DNA of 64,000 nucleotides from assembly GCA_000708835.1 (NCBI GenBank), contig DF237383.1:1-64000 (forward strand), given 5' to 3'. Origin of the DNA: Klebsormidium nitens. Taxonomy: Eukaryota; Streptophyta; Klebsormidiophyceae; Klebsormidiales; Klebsormidiaceae. Positions within the stretch are counted from its first letter, which is position 1; every line of letters starts with the position of its first letter. Under the pieces are notes generated by a model. It saw nothing but the letters and a program-made list of their open reading frames with translations. It did no database searches and was not told the origin of the DNA. A program made the translations under genes and the position numbers. Positions 22,038 through 32,400 of the stretch are shown here, piece after piece.

Positions 22038-25000
22038 CTACCGGTGTTGCTGTACCTTGATAGTCCGGAGCCTATTCAGAGCTGCCGCGATTTCAAACAC
22101 CCGCGGCCGCGCATAGGTCCCAAGATGCATGTGAGGAGCTAATACGTCTAGGCCCTTGGAATGGACTTCTCGCTCGAAGCTCGCCAGCAGCTGCTGAATG
22201 CTCTGGCGCCCTGCGAACAGACATCCAAGGATGCTAAGAGACGAGCCCGTATGCAAGCATGATACGACGAGGTCACAGCTTCGACAGTGGAGGCAATTTG
22301 ACGTTCTTTATATGAGGTGCATCTTAGCAGAATTCCATGTTGGCGCCTGAACGTGGGCCAGCGAGACAAAATCCTGGTCTGGTGAACGAGTGTTTCAATG
22401 GACGCGTTCAGATTTTATCCGACCCGGGTGCACGTTTAGTTGCATAACCCCGATCAGTAACCTTCGTTTGACCACAGACACTGCTTGCTGGAAACAAGTT
22501 TTGTCCCCTTTTACTGCTGCTTTTCAGACCCTGTCATGCGTCCATTAAAGACACGGAAACGTATGATTTGTCGATGGAAGCTGCTGATCAAACGCCGACC
22601 TGATGGAAGCCGCAGAACTCACCGTCGACTGGTAACCGTCGGAACAGAGCGATGGCGTCAGCAACTGCCCGGGTCTGCGACTTCTCCGCAAGCTGCAGAC
22701 GATACGCCAAAGCTAGCACGTCAGCAAACATGGCGCCAGTCTCATACGCGATTGACGCCGCCTTCGGTCGCGACAGGGAAGGCGGGGCGCGTGTTAAGTC
22801 CCAGAGCAACATCTGGCGGTTGCTTGGCAGAAGACGTCGCAATGAGTGCACATATGCCCGAGTCAACTATTTGGCAAGCACTGAAAATCTAAAAGATGGA
22901 GGATTGCGGAGAAGTACCTCCGTGTCTGCTCCTAGAGGGCCAACCTCTGGAACTGCCTCAAAGAACCAGAAACACGGATTCTGGGTCCCCATCGAACATT
23001 TGAAAGATCGATTCTAAGAAAAACTGGCCCAACCTCACCTGCTCGACAGCGGCCAGGTCGATTTCCTGGTCGCCAAATGAGATGACGTTCTTGGTGCGCG
23101 CGACGATTTTGATGTCCCGGTGCCCTCCCCCCGAGAGAGGGTAGATGTCGACGGGGAACCTAGAGACCAGTCTGCCGAACGGCGCGTTTCCGTTTTCCGG
23201 GGGGACGCCCGGCGCCCCCCCAAAGTCGGCCGCGATGGCTTTGGCTTCTGACGTCACGTCCCTTGGCGCGAAGCTCTAGCGGGTGAGATAGGACGTCAGC
23301 ACAGCGATAGCGCGCAGTGTCAGCTTATCATGACCTCTGCTTTTCGGTGATTAATAAAATTGTATGGCCATAGCATTGAGGTTTGCAGGTCGGAAGTGGT
23401 AGTGCAACGGTCAAGACTAGAATAAGTGCCTCACAATCTAATCTGGCAAAACAGGTCATTGGTCAGTGCAGGCTTGTGACAGAGCGTGAGAGAATCCGGA
23501 ACAGAACTCCTCTGGTATATTGGAAATGCCACTCCTGAGATCCTTCGAGCGCTCACCTCCATCATTACGACGGTGTCCGCCACGTCGAAGTAATCTCCCG
23601 AGCCGCCCATGACTGCACATTTCACACCTTTTTGTCAGCGGGAGCTTTCTGCCCGACGGATCCGAGTGCTCCATATGATCATTTGTGTGCAGTGCAAGTA
23701 CACAGCAGACCCCTGCATCGAGCTTGAAAAGCGACGCGCAAATTGCCGCTGACATGCGCGATCTGATTTTGAGGGATGAGGCCGTGCTGCTTGCAACGAG
23801 ATCGAGCACGAACAATATTTGCGCAGTTGCCAGGGCTGAAAGATGCGTTGCTTGAGCGAGAGGCCGACACGCGGCGCGGTCTTCCTCACCGAGAATCACT
23901 GAAGTGTCGTGCTGAGTCACCATTGGCCGGATCTGTGAGGCGAGAGAAAGATAACGTCAGCAGAGCGTCGATGACTTCAGCAGAGGGGCGATGAGAGGTT
24001 CCAGGAGAAGGACTCGAGAGATTGTACACAGGACAACTTGGCGCATCGTTGCGAGCTCAATCATTTGCCCAAAATGAGGTCCCTTGTGCCGTCGGTTGAG
24101 ATGCGGGGTCAATGGGATTTCTTTCGGCAATCCAGGGCACTAAAAAGCTGATACTAGCAGAAAGTGGCCATCTCAAATCGTCCACGATCGGCCGAGCTTC
24201 CTAGTTTGTTCCGCAGGCACCTCGATCGGCTTTGCCTCAAAGCGGCAGGAGCTTCAAATCTTGGCTTTTCTAGAACATTTTTAAGCAACTTGGCAGTATC
24301 ATGCTTACAGCACGCGCTCACACTATCTACGCTCAACAAAGTTGCACGTCAATGTAATCGCAGTTGGAAGCACGACTGCCAACTTTTGCAACTCCCGATG
24401 GCGAGCCAGTTAAGCAACCAGTTCATTCATGAAGTAACCAACTCAGAGGATCCAAACCGGCAATGTAAGAGCTCAACACGTAAAGATGAGAAACCCGAAA
24501 CTCTCCAGACCGTCGATTAATGTCTCCGAAAACGCACCTTGGCAATGAAGGGTGTGATGGGCTCCTTTTCTTTGGCCACCAGCGCCTGCATGCGCGCATC
24601 CCGTATCATGAAGTTGGTGGCGCACGTGTCCTCGTCCACCAATAGCGTCTTCGCGCCGACCTCCAGCGCCTCGATGATGTTCGTCGCCTGAATAGAAAAC
24701 ATACGCGATGACTGGAGGCATAAGAGATGGACGAAGGCATGATTTGTGGGGGCACGTGTCGTCGTCCACCAACAGCGTCTTCGCACCCACTTCCAGTGCC
24801 TCGAAGAAGTTGGTCGCCTGTTAAGAGAACAGATGCGATGGAACGGGGCATAAGAGATGGGCGGAAAGGCGAGCCAAGAAGCGTTTCTGCACCATTCTCC
24901 AGCGCCTTACTATACTTGGCCCCTGGACAAGGGGAACATACGCGCGGATTTTATAAGAAATGCACGGACATGAAGGCCGGGTTTTGTGTGTGCCCGTGAT

Positions 25001-28000
25001 CTCGTCTACCAGGAGCGTCTTCTCACCGACCTCCAGTGCCTCGATGATGTTGGTCGCCTGCCAGGAGAACATAAGCGATGCTAGACGGATAAGGGATGGA
25101 CGGAAAGGGAAAATGTAATCCTGTCTGCATGTGCCTTCGTCCACTAGGGGCGTCTCCGGACCGACCTCCAGCGCCTCGATGACATTCGTCGCCTGGCGAG
25201 AGACCATAGGCGATGGATAGAGGCATAAGACATGGGCAGCTGGGAAGCCAAATTGGCTGCGCATGAGTTTCCGCTCCACCAGGACCGTCTTTACAACGAC
25301 CTTCAGCCCTACCCCCTCGATGTTGTTCGTCGCGGACTCGAAAGGGGTGAGCAGAAGCAACTGCTGCTAAAGTTGCCCGTGTCCTTGTGTGGACCCCAAA
25401 CCGAGTGAATAGGAAAGCATAGAAAGTCATTTCTTTGAACCTTGAGCCACGAAAAGAGTTGAGCATAGCATCCTATCCTGCGCACCTGGCTAGTGCTCCC
25501 GCTCGCGTCCGGCGTCCGAAAGCACGTCGTGTCGCGTCCGAAGGGCAGGTTCGAAATGAACGGCGAGATATCCACGCCCTCCACGTGGCGCCCATCCTCT
25601 GCGCGCACCTTGACAGCCGTCGGATCGGTCGCCACCAGCTCCCGCCCGTCGCCCGGGATGTGGTTATATACGCCGGCCTCAATCGCCTGCGACGTTTTGT
25701 GGGTTTCAGAGTGACGAAATGCAAGTTCAGGAGTGCGTTAGTAGGGTTCGCCCGGCGCATTACCACGCGCTTCGATCGCCCACAATCTAGCGTGAGGTTT
25801 GAGGTTTGAGGTTTCCTTAGTAGGGTTCGAGCCTGTTGATCGGAAGGTGGTTACATACGTCTGCCTCGATCGCGTTTAGCGCGAGAAACAGTGGGCCTTA
25901 GAGTGCGTTCGCGAGATTCGTCCGTTGGCCGGAACGTGCTCGTTCACCGAGCTTCATTCGCCTGCGTTTGACAACAGTCGGTTAAGCTACCGCTTGCAGT
26001 GTTTGTTCGACTACGAGAGCGGTTGTCGCAATTCCAGAGCGGTCGTAAACCCTTTGCGAAGGAGTCTGTGTCTCATGAGACTTGCGAAGGGAAGTCTGTT
26101 TCGCCCGCTGGTCCCTCAATTCTGACGGCGGCCCTTGCATCAAAGCCCTCAGCTACAAAATAGAGAAAGAATGACACGGAACAACGAAAAATCATTAATA
26201 TAGGAACAGAGAGGACAAGCAAAGGAAAGGACGCATCCAACACGGGCGGAGAGTCACCTCCAGCAGCGTCGACTTCCCGTGGAAGCCTCCGCCCACGATC
26301 AAAGTGACCCCCTTCTTGATCGCCATCCCCGTAATTGGCCCCCTGTTAGGCAGGGTAAATTTCATGGCTAGGCTTGGGGGCGACTTGAAAGGGATTGCCT
26401 CTCGGGCGTCCATCGGCTCCTCGGAGTCCCCACTTTTGCGGGGGAGGATCGATCCGTCGCCCACGAAAGCGACGAACCCGCCGCGAGCAAGGCCCTGCAC
26501 AAGTAGAGAGTACGGCTTTCAGTCCATCCTTCTGCATATCTCCTACGCTCCAGATCTTACGATCGAGATTAACGAGTGTCTAGAACTTGTGGTTGTAACA
26601 CCAGATTTCGGGTCCGACATGCTGAATACAAAGCGCGATCAACCATGAAGTGCGTTGACAGCCGAGACACAGGCCCATCGGCTATTTGGATCGGCAAAGA
26701 AGGGGCTTGAGGATTGGCTATCTTCGAAATCAGGCAGCTTTTGTAATTCTTTCCTCTTTGCTGAGCTGTTCCTCCCCTCGCGTTTCTGAACGGTTGTGAC
26801 GTCCACTGCAGATTGAGTAAGACAAAAGCGGACCTAATACCAACCACGATTACACTGCAATGTATGAAATGCGCAAAAAAGAACCGTGTAGAAAAGACAA
26901 GCTGGACATACGACGGTAAGTTAGTCCCTGCGTCGCTCTCTCACCACATTTTTCAGGCAGATGGCCAATCAGATTCGCCCGTTCGCAAGAGAACGGCCTT
27001 GGTTTCAAAGCTAAAATGATGATGTTTTCCGTCAATCCGTAACTCACCTGTCTCAGCGTTTCGGTGTCTTCGACTGTCTCCACGTGTCGCCTCAGCCCCG
27101 CCTCATCCTGCCGGTCCATGAACAGGGCCTCCCGCACAAACCTGAGGAAACGTCAGTCCAGAGTCAGGGTGACGTCATCAACGCGAGCTCCGTGCTTTGG
27201 CCTCCGTCTAAACGGCTGGCCCCTTCACTGATCCCGCTTGTTCTTATTTCGTCTTGTCGCATGAACAAACATGATTCCTTCCTGGAGAATCGGCGACCAT
27301 CGAATTTTGAATCAGGATGATGTCCCACTATGAGTAACAGCAATCCCGCGCCGCTATTCCCCTCAAGAAAACTGCAGCTCTCCCGTCTGGCCACCGGGCT
27401 TGTAATCAACCCATTTGGTGAGGATCTTTTGCAGCCTATATCAATTGTGATTTACACTAGTTAGTCCTACAAGACTCTGAAGCTCAACCTTTGTCCTGAG
27501 GTACGTCTTGGAAAAGCAAACTCTCGTCATATTCCCTAAAAACGAGCTCACTTTGGCAATTGCTGAGTCAGCACCTGGGCCGCCCACTGCCCGAGGACCG
27601 TCCGGCCTTGCGCCGGAAGCGCAACCGTGAAGCGCGCCTCGACGTTCTGAGGATTGATGAGAATACTCGTGCGCTCCAAAACCTGGTGGCATGAGAGTAG
27701 AGCCGTCGAAATCTAGAATTTTGCGATGTAAGAGTCTGGGGGTCTTTGTAGAAGCTAGAAATTCAGAGTGGTAATTGTCAGATAGTCAAAGAAGGAAAAC
27801 GGCCATTTTCTCGCCAAAGGACTACAAAAGTGATTGCCAGATTGAAACGGTTGTCGACCAGACATCTTCCTTTTGGAAAGTGAACGTGAAGGACCTGAAA
27901 CTCGCATGTTCGTTTTCATGCGAACATGCGACTTTCAGGTCTCATGTTCATATGTTCGCACCACATTTGTGTGGATGAAACAAGGAAATATTAGCCCAAC

Positions 28001-29023
28001 CTTTTGTCCAGGAACATCGATGGCCATCTCGCCTCCCTTTGCGGCTCCCCAGCCGCCACCGCTCTGCTTCCTGATGTCAGCGCCGGCGTCGCTGACAACG
28101 GCGGAGAAGTTGCGGGTGAGGTAGTCGCAGAGAGCAATGTTGCGGATGCGAGTGGAGAAGAGTTCAGGGGGGAAACGGGCAAGGGCCTGCTTAACCTGGA
28201 AACGAGAATGGGCGCATCTTCAGATTGGTCTGGTACTTTTCCTCGTGCAAGCAAGTCAGAGATGCATTCATGCTGAGAATGTCTCCGATTTAAACTTGGT
28301 GACTGGGACTTTGTAACGCTAACAAACTTGTGAATATTGCACTGGTCTTGGCGTGAGTGGCAGTTCAAACCCGACCATGGTACAGGGGAGTCAAACGGCA
28401 ACTTTGAAATGGTGGAACACTGGACGCCCAAAGTCTTCTACGTTCAGGGACAGAGAAGTGCTCGATGACTTGTGTGAAGGTGTAAACGACCGACTCACTT
28501 GAACGCGGCATCTCGAAGGGCCTGCAAAGGGGTCCGCCTGCGCATGGTCTACAAGCAGCGTAAACTCTGGAAATTCCCACCGCCCCACTATGTCCTTATA
28601 AGCGCCGTAGCCCTTCCCGTCAATCCTCTGCAGAGTCTGCATTAAATCTGCTACACTCCCCGACGCATTCCCTTGGTAGCTGCCGCTCCGCTCTTCCCAC
28701 CCCCCAGCATTGTCAGTCTGACTCTGACCCCCAATATAGTCTGCCGCCCCCTCATCGCTGCGCCCTCTCCCCCGTCCACGTCCTCCCCCATATTTGGCCT
28801 TGTAATACGCCCCCCTCCCCGACATTGACATGGTGCGAATAACTGTCAGCCACCGCCTGTCTGATGAAAAGGGTGGTGTGAACAGGGGTGTCGCTGGGAA
28901 CCTTTTGTGTGGGAGCCTGTGGACCAAGTGGAAGGCAGGTGAGAATGCTGATGTCCTGCGGCAGGTTGCCAATGCTGCTTGCATAAAGCGCAAAGGATAG
29001 CAGGGTGGATCCAAGGGGGGCAA
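22038..29023 (-). CDS. ABC-class P-loop ATPase (PF09818 type), 12 exons
   Basis: Twelve phase-compatible exons encode 703 aa: 28499-29023, 28001-28195, 27552-27682, 27048-27141, 26258-26494, 25486-25686, 24538-24687, 23890-23932, 23557-23612, 23039-23275, 22623-22692 and 22038-22210. The family is the 'predicted ATPase of the ABC class', known from bacteria and plants, without a settled function. Visible features are Walker A GGGFHGKST (383-391), DGRELVATDPTAVKVRAEDG, SNLPFGRDTT, ASGSTSQ, Walker B TLLVDED (475-481), VMGGSGDYFDVADTVVMME and a C-terminal FEIAAALNRLR. From a second ATG at 28,831 the N-terminus is an RGG-like segment (GGGRGRGRGR). The longer frame adds 64 basic, Ser/Pro-rich residues that look like an organelle presequence. 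The 799-bp intron before the Walker B exon holds degenerate copies of that exon. The gene is head to head with the EGY2-like gene. Confidence 0.92.
24600..25370 (-). repeat. tandem array of partial Walker B exon copies
   Basis: The functional exon (24,538-24,687) is followed upstream on the minus strand by five partial copies. Their equivalent exon starts lie near 24,817, 24,922 (very diverged), 25,057, 25,192 and 25,333 (diverged), spaced about 105-141 bases apart. Each unit includes upstream intron sequence, the acceptor region and the first 60-70 coding bases. Three copies still read ATNFFEALEVGAKTLLVDDD, ATNIIEALEVGEKTLLVDEI and ATNVIEALEVGPETPLVDEG. None retains the second half of the exon (NFMIRDARMQALV), so none can replace the real exon without another join. 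All lie in the intron between 24,688 and 25,485. Confidence 0.9.
27892..27941. repeat. 21-bp near-perfect hairpin in ATPase intron
   Basis: The arms 27,892-27,912 and 27,921-27,941 are reverse complements except for one base and are separated by the 8-base loop TTTTCATG. The arm begins GACCTGAAA and ends GCATGTTCG. It lies inside the intron between the second and third coding exons of the ATPase gene. Confidence 0.9.
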
Positions 29024-29433
29024 CTAATAGACGATGCCGTAAGTATCGCCTAAAAGATTGCAGAGAAAGAGTGATCCGGCCCCTCAGTGCTCACAAGCTC
29101 AGACGAGCACCTAAAACTCCAATCTGCCCGCCTTTCTTCCACTGCCAGAGCTCTGCACAGTTCTGCATTGAGTGGAACGTGGATCAGCACTCTGCAAAAG
29201 ATAAGTTGGGTTGGTTGTAACCATGTGATCTTATATAGGGGTACGTTTTTTAACCCAAGTTTACCAGACTACCCGGAGGTCATCCGCCTTACAAGTTACA
29301 TAACCCACTGCTGTTCCAAACTTGGTCAAGATTTTGTCGAGCTGCACAAAACCCCTTCAGGAGTTCGAAATGCATCTGCCAGTGGCAGTGGTGTTGTTGA
29401 CATCAACGTGAACGAACAGCGCCTGCAGGAAGG
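29024..29433. promoter_or_regulatory. 410-bp divergent promoter region, ATPase / EGY2-like
   Basis: The start codons of the minus-strand ATPase (29,023) and plus-strand protease (29,434) are only 410 bases apart, so both promoters and leaders must fit here or overlap coding DNA. No defined motif was identified. If the inner ATPase start at 28,831 is used, the gap becomes about 600 bases. Confidence 0.5.
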
Positions 29434-32400
29434 TTGGAGGATGCTGCATTTCCTCTAGAAGCAGTCATGGCGTTGGCAAGAGCCGCTGATGTGAGTTGCA
29501 GGGTCCAATGCAGCAATTGTCACAGCTTTTCGAGGACCAGAGAGGACGTCTCTTCTTCATTGTCTCGGAAGGCACCCGCGTTGCAAACACGTCGTCCGAC
29601 AGGAGGCTTTGCAAAAGAAAAGTGGAATTGTCGACAAAGATGTTTCGGAAACTTCCAAGTGCTCAACGCAGGATCATCGACTCTGGGGTTGAGTGCACTT
29701 TTGAGACGTCTTGAAGGAACAAGCAACGGAAGGTTGCCTAGAGGAAGGTCGAGCAGACGGCTTGTGAAGGTTCAATGCAGTGGCGGGAAGGAAGAGGAAA
29801 AAAAGACAAATGTGGAAGACAATGGTGGGAAAGGGGTGGCGACAATCACTGAAGAGAAAGAACCAAAGGCGGTGAGTTGCCCTTTTACTCAAACTGTAGA
29901 ATGATGTATGGTCATTCTCGGATTATGAGAACTCTATGACATATTAGAGGTACATGCCAACAAGATTGTGATGCTCGGTGTGTGCAGTACGTACATAATC
30001 CTTGAAGGTAGTGGCTTGTGCTGGCTGAGGCTCCACTCCAAAAGTCTCCCCTTATATCGATGCTCTTGCATCAGTCGCTGGTCATGGGTTCATTCTTTTT
30101 GACTTTCAAGGATGTAGTTCGCCTTCCTACTATATCGCTCTCGGTATTCCCATTCTGTGGGTGCCAATCGCCCCTTCCAGGATCAACTTTCATACGGACA
30201 GAAGATCTCAAGCAACAACTCTCAGTGCAGCAGAGCTAGAAAGAATTGCCAAATGCACATTTGGCTCAATTTCATTCCCCAGGACGAGAAGAGCAGCGCC
30301 ACCGATTCAAGCCTACAAACAGACGCAAGCAAGGAGAGTAAAGCGAGCAAGGAGGCCACGACCACTAGTGATGCTGAAAAGGGCAAAGAGAAGGAGCCGC
30401 TCTCTTTGCAAGATGCGATTCGGCTGGACGCGTTCAACGTCTTAGAGCTGCTGGGGCCAGAGAAGGTGTATCCAAAGGATGTCAAGCTGCTCAAAGAAAA
30501 GGTTAGTGTCTCTTGATACATAGAGTGACCTTGTCAAGCTGCCGGGAAAAGTAGTGTCAATCATCTCAGAGAGAGGGAGATATGCGTCCATATGAGTCGG
30601 ACAGGTGATGGCAAGGTGTGTTTGTCAATTCAGGATCCACTTACGCTGGTCTTAGTATGGTCCTCATGGAATTGAATCAACCCCTGGAGCATTTGTGATC
30701 AGGCTACGGCCTGATGATGTCCAATCTATCGAACCTATACTTCCAGTTTTCCTGCATCGTGCAGGCGTCCACGATTTCTTGAATCGTCTTTATGCTTCAT
30801 CCAATCCTTGCATCAATCTCAGAACCATGTCTAAGACCCTCAGTCCTGCTGTAATTTTGCTGACGGCTTGAAGGATTCCCCTCTCAGGTCTTTGGTTACA
30901 CCACCTTTTGGGTGACCAAGACGGAACCGACCGGCGAATTTGGCGAAGGAACCGTCTTCATTGGAAACCTGCGCGGAGAAAGGAGCCAGGTGTATGCGAA
31001 GCTGAGGGCGGGGGTGCAAGAACTGTTTGGTTCCGAGAAGTACGATCTGTTTATGGTCGAAGAGGAGGACGCAGAGGGGGAGGATGCGAGGGGAGGGCCG
31101 CGCGTCAGCTTCAAGTTGTTCCGAAAGGAGGTGAGGGCAACCCGGACGGAGGGCTGACACCTGAGGACTCCGGATTTTGTTTGGAGTTGTGGTTCCTCGC
31201 ACAATTTCTTCGACTTGTAGAAGAAGGATGAGTGGTGTGTACGAACATGAAGGACAGAGGCAGTAGCACAACACTTGAGATCTGCTCAAGTGCTAGTAGC
31301 GTTCCGAAAAGTTGTATACTACAATCGGGTTTTGCTAATATGTGTAACTCGAAGGTCGGAAACGACAGGCAGACTTTTAAGGGGTGGGTTCCACTCATGG
31401 CGACTGGCAGCTGGGCTCGTATTCACGAGACCGGAAGCTGTCAGGACCTGTGAAACTCCGCTTCTGCCGCATCACCAGACAAGCGAGCCTTGCCAGCCAA
31501 AAAGCACATTTCTAATCACGAGTGCATTCACACCGCGTAGGTCAACGCGCCTGCCCCTACCAGCGTTTGGCAGTACCTTGTGGCGGCGGTGTTGCTTATT
31601 CTGACGGGGGGGGCGTGCTTAGAGGTTGGGTTGGCCAGCCAGGTAAGCCTCTTTCTCGCAAAGATGCCCCGTTGCTAGTTTCCTTCTGTCGCTAATGGAT
31701 GTTGACCATATGGTCGTGTTCAAAACCAAACTCTTTGAGCAACTTCAGCTTTGCTGTGTCAAACTTGAAAGTCAGCTTCGACTCCCTGAAAGACTTGAAA
31801 TATGTTGTTTGAACACCGTCATTCCGTCAAAACCTATCGCTGCACCGACGCTTGTGAACAGTCGCTGAGGAGATTTCAAGGCGTCACATGCGTATGCTTC
31901 TTGAACGAAAGGTCGGCACGCTCGGCATGGACGCCGCAGACACCCCCGCGATCCTCAGCAGAGCACGCAAAGCGCTGACTTTCGCAGATATTCTCGATAT
32001 CATGTCCAGCAGAGCCTTTCCGCTAAACATCGCGTTTAGGGACAGTAACGAAATTTGAAACCTAAACCGTAAATCGTATGTTTCATGCCCGTATCCACCC
32101 TAAACCTCAAACCGGCCCTACCCTTTCCCCTGGCAGTTCGGTTTATCGAGATAGCCTCTTGTCAACGTTAATCCGAGAGAAATACTTTTGCAGGTGTCCC
32201 GGCTACCGCCCGAGGTCGTTGCTTACTTTTCCAACCCGGACGTCGATGTCGGCAACCCCCCGGAGTTGGAGCAACTGCTGCCCTTCGTGGAGTCGGCCCT
32301 CCCGCTTGCGTACGGCGTCTTTGGAGTGCAAGCCTTCCACGTGAGCACCGTTCTCTCGGCCCTTTCCAAGCAGCACGTTTAATGGGAAGCAGCTAAGAAG

